From assembly GCF_019635155.1 (NCBI RefSeq), contig NZ_JAHBZY010000018.1:1-64000 (forward strand): a stretch of 64,000 bases of DNA, given 5' to 3'. The translations under genes were made by a program, and so were the position numbers. Source of the stretch: Nitrosomonas sp. Lineage in GTDB: Bacteria; Pseudomonadota; Gammaproteobacteria; Burkholderiales; Nitrosomonadaceae. Below, one piece after another: positions 56,042-64,000 of the stretch (its first letter is position 1; the number at the start of each line of letters is the position of its first letter). Under the pieces are notes generated by a model. It made no database searches. It worked only from the letters and a program-made list of their open reading frames with translations, and was not told the origin of the DNA.

Positions 56042-57590
56042 CGGCGGTTTCCTCCATGAGCGCGGCGTGTCCGCTGAATCCATCGGAGCCGGATGCGTCT
56101 TCAAATTGCTTAACAAATTCGTGCAGATTGTCGAAACTGTTAATGAAACCGGTCACTTCGTCAAAGTAGCTCAGAATTACTTGTCGCAGCGCCTCGCTAC
56201 CATGCTGTGTCAGTATCTCGGCCATACGTCGGATCATCTGATCGCGCGTGATGCCTTCCACTTCAAACGGAATCCGATGCGAGGGATCGCGCGCATTGTT
56301 GACGAAATGCGCCAGGAATGCGGGGCCTTTGCTGCGATGCCAAGCCACAGTGACCGGTCGTTTGTGATTGACGAGCGCCACCACTTCCTGACGATGATCG
56401 AGAATCCGTTGATAAATTTCAGCGCCCTTGGGCGTGTTTAAAAAGCGTTCGCGTACCTCGGTGGTATGGTTGATGCCGGTGAAGATGCCTTCGACATCGT
56501 TTAGTGTCTGTCCGGCGGGGCCGACCGGCGGGTTGGCGGTGGTGATCGGGGTGATGCTGAGGTAGGCCATGACCGGGTGGATGTGTGATGCGAGTGCTCG
56601 TGCGGGGTTTGCCGAATCCACTGCATACAATAGCCCGACTACTTTGTTTTGCGCATTGACTACAGCGGAACCGGAGTCGCCATGATCGGCGAATATCAAA
56701 GCGCCGTTGCAATCGGGTTGCGTGGCTTCGATGTAGATCATGCGTCCGCCGCCAGCATCCAGCGCAGTGGTGTCGATGACTTTGCCGATGGTTTTGCTGG
56801 TCCTGCGTCCAACTTTATAAACCACATAATCGCTGCTGCCCAGATCGCTTTGTGCAACGCGGGCCACATCTTCCAGTTTGCTGTTGCCGCCGATATTCAA
56901 GCCGCGAATTTCGTTTTTGTACGACACACCGCAGTTGGTGTTGCACCAGCTGGAAATGCAAATATCCAATTTAGCGATGGCGCAGTCCAAATAATAGTCT
57001 TGTGCCGTTTCACTGGGGTAGGTATAAGAGTAGGGGGCTTGTTGACCAACATTATGAATTTTTCCGATCGGGTTGCGCCGTTCTTGTGTGCTATCAATAT
57101 TGATAGTTCCTGCATTATCGATATAACGCGGTTGGTAAATGGTATCGCCATTCACCGCGCCATTGCTGGCAAGGACGTGATTGTTCGAAAGTAGCACGAC
57201 ATTTTCCGGTCCGCTGACGCCATTTAATGTGGCGAAGCATCCCAATGTTCCGGAGCCGATTTGATTCGCGGCATCCGTTTTGAAATTGGTGATCGATATA
57301 CCGCCGATCAACGGCGAGTGCTGATCCAAGTCTTCGCAATGTATTGGTTTGGATTGGATGACCAACACCACATCGGTCGGAATTCCCTTGTATTCTTTTG
57401 GGATGATCTCGATTGGATTCAAATCTTCCGGTTTGCGTTTTTCTTTAACATAGACACGAAACGCGATCTGATCGGTGGTTTTTCCGGCGACTTCTTTCAA
57501 GCCGTAACCGACACCGACCACGCCCGGGATTTTTCTCAATTCGGTCTCGGCTTCTGCATGTAGTGCAGCGAGTTCTTTCTGATCCATCAT
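56031..57590 (-). CDS. trypsin-like serine protease, 519 aa, giant cluster
   Basis: A cytoplasmic-looking protease with no signal peptide. Residues 15-80 form a small alpha/beta domain (IPGVVGVGYGLKEVAGKTTD, AFRVYVKEK). The chymotrypsin-fold protease domain spans about 95-350, with a complete apparent triad: His138 (LLSNNHVLA), Asp202 (YYLDCAIAKL) and Ser306 (DHGDSGSAVV). A C-terminal helical domain of about 170 residues follows. Several Cys (CISSWCNTNC) are also present. It is paralogous to the next-upstream 286-aa protease. GGAGGTAAG precedes the ATG pair at 57590/57587. It could process the giant proteins or an outside target; nothing in the sequence decides. Confidence 0.85.
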   Translation of the reverse strand: MMDQKELAALHAEAETELRKIPGVVGVGYGLKEVAGKTTDQIAFRVYVKEKRKPEDLNPIEIIPKEYKGIPTDVVLVIQSKPIHCEDLDQHSPLIGGISITNFKTDAANQIGSGTLGCFATLNGVSGPENVVLLSNNHVLASNGAVNGDTIYQPRYIDNAGTINIDSTQERRNPIGKIHNVGQQAPYSYTYPSETAQDYYLDCAIAKLDICISSWCNTNCGVSYKNEIRGLNIGGNSKLEDVARVAQSDLGSSDYVVYKVGRRTSKTIGKVIDTTALDAGGGRMIYIEATQPDCNGALIFADHGDSGSAVVNAQNKVVGLLYAVDSANPARALASHIHPVMAYLSITPITTANPPVGPAGQTLNDVEGIFTGINHTTEVRERFLNTPKGAEIYQRILDHRQEVVALVNHKRPVTVAWHRSKGPAFLAHFVNNARDPSHRIPFEVEGITRDQMIRRMAEILTQHGSEALRQVILSYFDEVTGFINSFDNLHEFVKQFEDASGSDGFSGHAALMEETADVK

Positions 57591-57652
57591 CTTACCTCCA
57601 TCCGACGTGGCAACAATTCGTCAATTGAATGAAATAGTTCAGTCGCATCGTG

Positions 57653-58513
57653 TTAATCCTTTCGGTCTGATTGGGGCGCGCAGAAGTTGAAGCACCAAGG
57701 AATAATCTGTAGAAAACTGAGCACCGGGTGGATATGGCACGCATAAGATACGTAAGGATCGAGCGTATGATTACCCCACAATAGGCCTACGGCGCGCTGA
57801 TATTGGTCGATAAGCAAGGCACCGGAATCGCCTTTGCGCGAAAAGGGTTTCAATTTCCCATACTGATCGGGTATGGCACGGATTACCAGCGTGTTGCGGC
57901 ATTGTTCTCCCGTGATGGTTTCAACGGTTGCTTCGCAATCTATGATTTTCCCCCAGGCAACATCGCGGCCAGCTATGCGTACTTTGAGTTCTCTTCCTTC
58001 AAATGTGTCGTGCGGATGCACTCTGGCTACTCGGGTAAAGTGCCGGGTTTTATCGTGATTCCGTTGTGTATGATTGTTTTGTTTAAACAGCAGCGAGGCG
58101 GTGGCGCAGTCGATGAAGTATGGTTTCTGAATCTCTCCGGGATAAGCGTAGGAAAAATGCCCGCAGAGTCCAATATTGTCGATTTTTGCAATGGCATTTA
58201 AGCGGGATGTGTCGAAAACGGCTTGATCATTTTTTTCTTCGTAGCCGGGCTGAAAAATCATATCGCCGCACTTAGCTTCATGAGCGGCTAAGACGTGCCG
58301 GTTAGAGACCAATACCAATGATTGCCAGTTCGATGCGCCCTTTTTGGCGGCAAAAAATCCTAACGTTCCTAATCCGACATGGGGGCGGTGTGTTTGGCTG
58401 GCACCCTTTAGATTGCTAATGATTGCCCCGGCCTGCGGCAATACTGCAGCAGCAGGATACTGAGCGATGTTGTCCGGATAGCCAGATAATTGGAATGAGA
58501 CGTTTGCAGCCAT
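57653..58513 (-). CDS. trypsin-like serine protease, 286 aa, giant cluster
   Basis: First gene of the cluster. It is a minimal protease domain with an intact apparent triad: His73 (LVSNRHVLAAHEA), Asp135 (YFIDCATASL) and Ser230 (RKGDSGALLI). It shares blocks with the 519-aa neighbour: GTLGFFAAKKGAS/GTLGCFATLNGVS, GDMIFQPGY/GDTIYQPRY, SYAYPGEIQKP/SYTYPSETAQD and HIHPVLSFLQIIP/HIHPVMAYLSITP. It lacks the N- and C-terminal domains of that protein. No signal peptide. The pair looks like an old tandem duplication. AGGCGG lies upstream of the ATG. Confidence 0.83.
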   Translation of the reverse strand: MAANVSFQLSGYPDNIAQYPAAAVLPQAGAIISNLKGASQTHRPHVGLGTLGFFAAKKGASNWQSLVLVSNRHVLAAHEAKCGDMIFQPGYEEKNDQAVFDTSRLNAIAKIDNIGLCGHFSYAYPGEIQKPYFIDCATASLLFKQNNHTQRNHDKTRHFTRVARVHPHDTFEGRELKVRIAGRDVAWGKIIDCEATVETITGEQCRNTLVIRAIPDQYGKLKPFSRKGDSGALLIDQYQRAVGLLWGNHTLDPYVSYACHIHPVLSFLQIIPWCFNFCAPQSDRKD

Positions 58514-58539
58514 GGTAACCGCCTATTAATTCAATTCAA

Positions 58540-58582
58540 CAGTTGTAAGCATATATAGTAGCTACAACTGCGTTTGTCTTAA
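58540..58582 (-). promoter_or_regulatory. promoter and inverted-repeat operator candidate of the giant cluster
   Basis: On the minus strand TTAAGA (58582-58577), a 16-nt spacer and TACTAT (58560-58555) form a weak promoter with a start near 58548, about 35 nt before the first protease. An 8-bp inverted repeat, CAGTTGTA (58540-58547) and TACAACTG (58563-58570), surrounds the -10, so a repressor could bind there. Confidence 0.4.
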
Positions 58583-58782
58583 TAATCCATCCGATCGGAT
58601 CTCGTCATCGAGTATGACAAAGATCAGCCGAATAACCTGATGCAGTAATACCGTTAAACAATGAATGCAACAAATATGATTAATTGTTTACAGCATTTAT
58701 TGACTGAATTCGCCCGACCATGCATGGATGGAATTGGGCTATGTCTCGGTTGAGGGTTACTTATTTATTGGAGGGTTTGTGA

Positions 58783-58812
58783 TTGACTAATAATGGATTA
58801 ACCCTTTATTAT
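58783..58812 (+). promoter_or_regulatory. sigma-70-like promoter of the 331-aa membrane protein gene
   Basis: TTGACT (58783-58788), 18-nt spacer, TATTAT (58807-58812), close to consensus; about 135 nt of leader to the ATG at 58954. The other bases of 58514-58953 hold no gene. Confidence 0.5.
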
Positions 58813-58953
58813 TATTTGATTTTTCTTATAACTAAGAAAAATATTAACCCTGCTCTTGAATCGAATATACTGAAAAGCCAATAGGCTGTCAAACAGCTAA
58901 CGACTTTTTTGCGCTGTGCACTAAACTAAAAAATCACCTTTGTTGGAGAAAAA

Positions 58954-59949
58954 ATGCTTAATTCCTCGATACTCGATATTGCCTTGGGCATGGTGTTTTT
59001 ATTCGTGTTAATCAGTCTGCTATGTTCCGCAATCAACGAGATGCTAGCTCAGTTTTTGCGCATGCGTGCGAAAAATCTCGAAGCGGGATTGACCAACCTG
59101 TTGCAGTCAGGGGAAGGAAATAAACTGGTTGAAGATCTGTATAAGCATCCGCTGATTAGCGGACTTTCAAAAACAGGTCAGAAACCTTCGTATATTCCAC
59201 CGAAACACTTCACCTTGGCGTTGATCGATATCGTGTCCGGGAATACCGGCAAGCTACCGGCAGACAATCAATCTCTGATCGAGGCGATTGAGAAACAACC
59301 CGCGATCGCGCAAACCGAAGCAGGTAAGTCGATTGTTTTGTTGTTGCATGAAGCTGGAAACGATCTTGAAAAAGGCCGGAGAAATCTGGAACGTTGGTAC
59401 AACGATGCGATGGATCGAGTCGGCGGTTGGTATAAACAAAAAACGCAAATCATTATTTTTACAATTGCTTTAATTGTATGCACTGCTTTAAATATCGATG
59501 CCATCAAGATTTCCCAAACATTGTGGACCGATATCGCGCTCAGACAGGCGCTGATTCAAGCGGCTTCCTCGACGGATATCGCAAGCTTGATGTTGCAGCA
59601 ATCGCCCGGATCAGCAACAGTCCAAGGTGACGACTCATTGCCGTTGCAAGCAGGTGAGCAATTTCCGGCGAATACTGCATTGAAAGATTCGGAACAATCT
59701 GTAAAGAACGCGGCTGCATTGGTAAAACAAATTAGGCAATTGCAATTGCCGATCGGCTGGAAGGTTGCGGATGGTGATGTTAAAAAATGGATCTGGGTAT
59801 CAGAAAATTACAAGGCTATGGATTGGTTCATCAAGATCATGGGTATTTTGATCACGACTTTCGCCGCTTCCCTCGGAGCGCCATTCTGGTTTCAATTGTT
59901 GAATAAGGTCGTGGATTTGCGCTCGGCGGGTAAACAGCCGGCAAAGTGA
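58954..59949 (+). CDS. membrane protein of unknown function, divergent to the giant cluster
   Basis: A 331-aa protein with an N-terminal membrane helix (ILDIALGMVFLFVLISLLCSA, about 6-26), a cytoplasmic helical segment (about 30-165), a second helix (about 167-183), a loop of about 100 residues and a third helix (about 293-310), ending LGAPFWFQLLNKVVDLRSAG. This N- and C-terminal pattern marks a widespread uncharacterised family as I remember it; no function is known. TTGGAG precedes the ATG. Its divergent placement next to the giant cluster suggests a shared role. Confidence 0.72.
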   Translation: MLNSSILDIALGMVFLFVLISLLCSAINEMLAQFLRMRAKNLEAGLTNLLQSGEGNKLVEDLYKHPLISGLSKTGQKPSYIPPKHFTLALIDIVSGNTGKLPADNQSLIEAIEKQPAIAQTEAGKSIVLLLHEAGNDLEKGRRNLERWYNDAMDRVGGWYKQKTQIIIFTIALIVCTALNIDAIKISQTLWTDIALRQALIQAASSTDIASLMLQQSPGSATVQGDDSLPLQAGEQFPANTALKDSEQSVKNAAALVKQIRQLQLPIGWKVADGDVKKWIWVSENYKAMDWFIKIMGILITTFAASLGAPFWFQLLNKVVDLRSAGKQPAK

Positions 59950-59981
59950 AGAAGTGTAGTTTTGGAACGGATAGTCTATCA

Positions 59982-60121
59982 GAGACTTTTACACGGTGTC
60001 TGAGCGGTACTGGAATAAGGCAAAAATTTGCGGAAAAGCGGAGTTTACATGGGGTAAATGAGCATTTTTTGCGAATTTTTAACGCGATTATCGTGTCGCG
60101 TAGTAACCGTGCAAATGTCTC
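59982..60121 (-). mobile_element. 140-bp MITE-like element, copy 2 (inverted relative to copy 1)
   Basis: The same 140-bp element as at 14312-14451, in the other orientation, with ends GAGACTTTTACAC and GTGCAAATGTCTC and target duplication TATCA (59977-59981 and 60122-60126). Its ends have two mismatches, so it is the older or less constrained copy. It starts 32 bp after the stop of the membrane protein gene. Confidence 0.85.
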
Positions 60122-60180
60122 TATCAATATCAATCGGATATTCTTTCCGTTTCTGAGCGCTGAAAGAGAAGCTTGAGGAA

Positions 60181-60978
60181 CTAATTTGCAAGAATGTGTG
60201 AAATATTTTGAGTGACTTTGTCCGGATGAAAAGGCTTTATGATGTAACCCCGGGCTCCGGCTTGTGTTGCCCGGTCAAATATTTCGCGGCTGGCCAACGC
60301 CGTAACCATCACGGCTTTTGTCAGGGGAGTTTGGTCGCGGATGATTTTCAGTGCTTCCAGTCCATTCATTATCGGCATTTCAAAATCCAAACAGACTATG
60401 TCGGGTTTATGTACGGATACAAGCTCGATTGCATGTTGACCGTGATGGGCCTCTCCAACAACTTGAACACCCATATGCGTCAAAATGGCCATTAATAACC
60501 GGCGTAGTGTTTGGCTATCATCAGCGACCACCGCCGTGGCATGAAAAGGTTTATCTTCAAAGGGATTATGTTTTTTTGCGGCAATCATCAGGAGCCTTTG
60601 TGCATGCGCTACTTTCTGCAATACACTGATGATTTGCGCTTGAGAAAACGGTTTATGGATAAAACCAGCGGTCCCGGCTTCCGCGGCGGTATGCACAAGT
60701 TCTTGGTTATTGCTGCCGGTGATCATGATCACGGCTATTTGCGGATAATTCGAGTGAATTTGTTTCAATAATGTAAGACCATCGGCATCGGGCAGATTGT
60801 AATCAAGACAAATAATATGCGGCTTAAGGCCGGCGATCGTAGACAGCAGTTTTACACCGCTGCCAAGCTCACCGACAACGTCGTATTCATCATTGTGAAG
60901 CAGTGCGCGCAGAACGCTGCGAATGGAAATGGAATCATCGACGATTAAAATACGTAATTTATTTTGTAATGGCGCCAT
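60181..60978 (-). CDS. response-regulator protein with two receiver domains
   Basis: A 265-aa cytoplasmic protein built of two CheY-like receiver domains (about 8-125 and 147-264) and no output domain. Both keep the phosphorylation site and conserved residues: Asp59 with Lys109, and Asp198 with Lys248. The Asp pairs (VDDS, ADDS) are also intact. Such tandem receivers act in phosphorelays or bind a partner kinase/effector. No histidine kinase is next to it in the window. Confidence 0.85.
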   Translation of the reverse strand: MAPLQNKLRILIVDDSISIRSVLRALLHNDEYDVVGELGSGVKLLSTIAGLKPHIICLDYNLPDADGLTLLKQIHSNYPQIAVIMITGSNNQELVHTAAEAGTAGFIHKPFSQAQIISVLQKVAHAQRLLMIAAKKHNPFEDKPFHATAVVADDSQTLRRLLMAILTHMGVQVVGEAHHGQHAIELVSVHKPDIVCLDFEMPIMNGLEALKIIRDQTPLTKAVMVTALASREIFDRATQAGARGYIIKPFHPDKVTQNISHILAN

Positions 60979-61272
60979 AGCAGTAACATCTTAAGTTGGA
61001 GCGGTTAAGTTATTTCGTAACATAACCGTGTAGTGGATGATGAGTTAAAATTGCAGGGCATGAAGAAAACTGCTGATTGAGCATTAATATCTGTCATCAG
61101 AGAATTTGTTTTCATATTTGCCGTTCTGCAGATCCTGGAAATAGGAGTTTTCGGCAAAAATAACTGCTTACTTTATAGGATAATACTGTTTGTAGCGTAG
61201 GACTTTACGAAATATATGTAGGAATAATCTTTCTTTCTTAGGATTTGGCTAATCGAATTTCTGTTTATTATC

Positions 61273-62160
61273 TTAGTCCTGATTCTTTAACCAATCTTCT
61301 CGCAGATTACGCGCTCGAGAAAAAGATTGCTTTAATGCGTCGCTATCCTGCTTTTGTAACAATACCTTCAGATCATTTAATTCGCGCTGATACGCCTCAA
61401 TCTGTTCAAGCAGCGCTTCCCTATTTGCCAGGCAAATGTCGCGCCACATTTCCGGCGAACTGCTGGCGATGCGGGTGAAGTCACGGAAGCCGCTGCCTGC
61501 AAAGCGCAACAAGCTTTCCGGTTGATTGGTGCTGTGCTGCAGCTGATTCATCAGCGTGAACGCCAGGATATGCGGCAAATGGCTGGTGGCGGCGAGCACC
61601 CGGTCGTGCTCATCGGCGGGCATCAGCGATACATTGGCGCCGCAGGCTTGCCAAAGCCGACGAATGCGTTCGACCGCTTTGCCATCGGTTTCCTGAAACG
61701 GTGTCAGAATTACGTGCTTGTTGTTGTATAAGTCCGTTTGGGCCGCTTGTACGCCGCTGTGTTCTGCGCCGGCGATCGGGTGGCCGGGTACGAAATGGTG
61801 GCGGCTTTGCATTGACAGATAGTGACGCGCAGCGGCGACGACATCTCGTTTGGTGCTGCCGGCATCGGTGATGAGGGTGTTGGCGTGCAAATAAGGAGCA
61901 ATGTGCTCCAGGATCGCAGCCGTCTGACCAACCGGCATTGCCAGGAAAACCAAGTCGGCATTGTGCATTGCGGTTGCGGCGTCAGTGGCGATTTCATCAA
62001 TTACACCCAATTCGACGGCGCGTTGCATGTTGCCCGGGCTACGGCCGAGGCCGGTGATATGTTTGACCAAGCCAGCTTTGCGTAGCGCCAGTGCAAACGA
62101 ACCACCGATCAAGCCGACGCCGATGACGACCAGTTTATTCAGAGCAGTAGCAGTTGTCAT
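61273..62160 (-). CDS. tyrA: prephenate dehydrogenase
   Basis: A 295-aa NAD(P)-dependent enzyme making 4-hydroxyphenylpyruvate for tyrosine. It has the GVGLIGGS dinucleotide motif, GRSPGN, TDAGSTKRDVV, and the catalytic-region HPIAGAEHSGVQAA and ATSHLPHILAF. Third gene of pheA-hisC-tyrA, 24 bp after hisC. In many relatives aroA follows; here the next gene downstream (60181-60978) is an unrelated receiver-domain protein. Confidence 0.94.
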   Translation of the reverse strand: MTTATALNKLVVIGVGLIGGSFALALRKAGLVKHITGLGRSPGNMQRAVELGVIDEIATDAATAMHNADLVFLAMPVGQTAAILEHIAPYLHANTLITDAGSTKRDVVAAARHYLSMQSRHHFVPGHPIAGAEHSGVQAAQTDLYNNKHVILTPFQETDGKAVERIRRLWQACGANVSLMPADEHDRVLAATSHLPHILAFTLMNQLQHSTNQPESLLRFAGSGFRDFTRIASSSPEMWRDICLANREALLEQIEAYQRELNDLKVLLQKQDSDALKQSFSRARNLREDWLKNQD

Positions 62161-62184
62161 AACGATTACTCGTTGGATGTGGGA

Positions 62185-63303
62185 TTAATCCAGCCCGCTC
62201 AAAGCATGATCGAGCGACTCAAGGAAGCGTTGATTTTGCGCCTCGAGTCCGATGGTGACACGCAGGTGATGCGGCATTTCGTAAATTCCAAGCGGGCGTA
62301 CGATAACACCTTGACGTAACAGGCTTTGATATACCTTCAATGTGTTGGCGGTTTCGCCTTTTACACGAAAACTAATGAAATTGCCGTACGAAGGGATGTA
62401 ATCGATACCTTTTTTACGGAAGTTGTCGGTCAATTGCAACATGCCGGCGCGGTTGAGCGCATACGATCGTTGTACGAATTCAGCATCTTTCAGAGCTGTC
62501 AACGCGCCGACCAAACCGATGCTGCTAACGTTGAACGGTTGCCGCACGCGGTTCATCAGGTTGGCGACATCGGGGTGTGCGAGCCCGAAGCCGACGCGCA
62601 CGCCGGCTAAACCATATACTTTGGAAAATGTGCGCGTGATCAGCAAATTGGGAAATTGCTGCAGCCATTTGAGGCTATCGGGTTTGTTGACTTCCGGCAG
62701 ATATTCGTAATACGCCTCGTCCATAACGACCAGCACATCGCGCGATACTCGCTCCATGAAACGCAGCAAATCTTCTTTGCTGGACAACGTGCCGGTCGGA
62801 TTGTTGGGGCTGGCGATAAAGACGATTCGCGTTTCCGGGGTAATGGCATCGAGCATTGCCGGCAGATCGTGACCGTAATCACGGGCCGGGACTGCAATGC
62901 CATTGGCGCCGATCATTTGCACTACCAGCGGATAGACTGCAAATGCATGCTGTGAATACACGGCGGCTGCGCCTGGTTTCAGAAAAACCCGTGCAGCCAG
63001 ATCCAGTACATCGTTGGAGCCGTTGCCTAAAATAATCTGTCCCGGATCGACATCATAGCGTTTTGATAGTGCGCTTTTTAACTCGTAACCACTCCCATCA
63101 GGATATAACGCAGTATCGTGGAGAGCACTCATCATCGCATCTAATGCGAGCGGGCTCGTTCCGAGCGGATTTTCGTTGGATGCTAACTTGACGATGTGGG
63201 ATTCATCCAGGCCAAATTCGCGCGCTAGCTCTGAAATTGGTTTGCCGGGTTGGTATGGTTGAATCGCGCGGATATATTCCGGAGCAAAATCACAAAGATT
63301 CAT
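62185..63303 (-). CDS. hisC: histidinol-phosphate aminotransferase
   Basis: A 372-aa PLP enzyme (class II aminotransferase). Motifs: [40 protein letters not shown] and the PLP-Lys segment [15 protein letters not shown]. Beside pheA and tyrA it may serve aromatic amino-acid synthesis as well as histidine. The start at ATG 63303 is preferred; a longer frame to 63330 lacks a clear signal. Confidence 0.93.
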   Translation of the reverse strand: MNLCDFAPEYIRAIQPYQPGKPISELAREFGLDESHIVKLASNENPLGTSPLALDAMMSALHDTALYPDGSGYELKSALSKRYDVDPGQIILGNGSNDVLDLAARVFLKPGAAAVYSQHAFAVYPLVVQMIGANGIAVPARDYGHDLPAMLDAITPETRIVFIASPNNPTGTLSSKEDLLRFMERVSRDVLVVMDEAYYEYLPEVNKPDSLKWLQQFPNLLITRTFSKVYGLAGVRVGFGLAHPDVANLMNRVRQPFNVSSIGLVGALTALKDAEFVQRSYALNRAGMLQLTDNFRKKGIDYIPSYGNFISFRVKGETANTLKVYQSLLRQGVIVRPLGIYEMPHHLRVTIGLEAQNQRFLESLDHALSGLD

Positions 63304-63370
63304 AAAATTAAGTTTGGTATGGGTGATCAAAAAATGATTTCTGGAAGACTTGAAATTGATGGCATCAGTC

Positions 63371-64000
63371 CTAGGTTGCCGGATAAGATCCGAGTATTTT
63401 TAGGAATGCCGCCTTTTCGCGTAGTTCCGCCAAAGCGGCGGCAACATGTTGATCGTGTTGATGACCTTCGAGATCGACAAAAAAGACGTACTGCCACAGG
63501 CCGGCGCGCGATGGACGGGATTCCAGCCGGCTCATGCTGACGCCATGTTGCGCCAATGGTTCAAGTAATCGGTAGATGGCGCCGGAGCGATTATTAGTGG
63601 ACATGATGAGTGATGTTTTGTCTTTTCCGGAAATATCGACTTGTTGTTTGCCGATTACCAAAAAGCGCGTCGTGTTTTTCGGATCATCTTCGATATTCTC
63701 GGCGCAAATTGTCAATCCGAATAATTCCGCAGCTCTTTTGCCTGCCACGGCTGCCACATGCTGAGAAGCCGCAGCTTGACGCGCGGCTTCGGCATTGCTA
63801 GCGGCGTGAAATAACGCGGAACTGGACAAGTGCGGCAGATTGGTCGTGATCCAATGATGGCATTGCGCCAGTGATTGCGGGTGCGAGTAAATTTTGGTGA
63901 TTTGCGCAAGATCGGCTTGTTGAGCCATCAGAAACTGATGGACGGGTAACTGTATTTCACCGCAGATCGTGAGTGGAGTTTGTAATAACAAGTCCATGGT
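63371..64000 (-). CDS. pheA: prephenate dehydratase (PheA), C-terminal part, cut by window end
   Basis: The C-terminal ~210 residues of PheA: the end of the prephenate dehydratase domain ([31 protein letters not shown]) and a complete ACT domain ([20 protein letters not shown] and the phenylalanine-binding [10 protein letters not shown]). The start, and a possible chorismate mutase domain, lie beyond base 64000. First gene of the pheA-hisC-tyrA string. Confidence 0.93.
   Translation of the reverse strand, partial: TMDLLLQTPLTICGEIQLPVHQFLMAQQADLAQITKIYSHPQSLAQCHHWITTNLPHLSSSALFHAASNAEAARQAAASQHVAAVAGKRAAELFGLTICAENIEDDPKNTTRFLVIGKQQVDISGKDKTSLIMSTNNRSGAIYRLLEPLAQHGVSMSRLESRPSRAGLWQYVFFVDLEGHQHDQHVAAALAELREKAAFLKILGSYPAT

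Noticed and set aside
41733-58513. Reading the giant cluster as a phage tail or contractile injection system
   Set aside because: There is no sheath, tube, baseplate, spike or AAA+ ATPase gene, and none of the giants looks like a tape measure or tail fibre.

Overview
The window looks like a chromosomal segment of a Gram-negative betaproteobacterium, most likely Nitrosomonas-like (Nitrosomonadales). This is an inference from gene content: PEP-CTERM proteins, a riboflavin-nusB-thiL-pgpA string, a pheA-hisC-tyrA string, clpS-clpA, and a TonB/ExbB/ExbD/TtpC system. No ammonia-oxidation gene lies in the window, so the genus is a guess.

Layout. 1-0.5 kb: the end of a CRISPR array whose last repeat breaks off into a transposase remnant. 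0.5-2.4 kb: a CPBP-type membrane protease-like gene and a DUF3617-like secreted protein. 2.6-11 kb: a DUF3450 protein, a TtpC-type MotA/TolQ/ExbB protein, ExbB, ExbD, TonB, a TPR protein and a large TonB-dependent receptor. 11.2-16.3 kb: a bile-acid:sodium-symporter-family transporter, a small exported protein, a phytase-like PEP-CTERM protein and a secreted beta-helix-like protein. 17.2-21.1 kb: pstSCAB. Putative Pho boxes precede the TonB operon, the phytase-like gene, the beta-helix gene and pstS. All four have a -10-like hexamer exactly 10 nt downstream. I read 2.6-21 kb as a phosphate-acquisition island.

21.6-41 kb is mostly housekeeping: a repeat-rich PEP-CTERM protein, clpS-clpA, a cold-shock gene, icd, a CorC-like protein, tRNA-Arg(CCG), ribE-ribBX-ribH-nusB-thiL-pgpA, an SLC13 permease, a sulfotransferase, a D,D-carboxypeptidase with a SPOR domain, another PEP-CTERM protein and a FecR-like protein.

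41.7-58.5 kb is the most unusual part. Six tightly packed minus-strand genes encode two paralogous trypsin-like proteases (286 and 519 aa) followed by giant proteins of 1132, 1104, 1879 and 636 aa whose function I do not recognise. A divergently transcribed 331-aa membrane protein follows at 58.9 kb. Short gaps or overlaps and one strong upstream promoter region suggest one operon of about 16.8 kb. This is the best candidate for an undescribed system.

60-64 kb: a protein made of two receiver domains, then tyrA, hisC and a pheA fragment cut by the window edge. Two 140-bp inverted-repeat elements (MITE-like, each with its own 5-bp target duplication) sit directly downstream of the phytase-like gene and of the 331-aa membrane protein gene, in opposite orientations.
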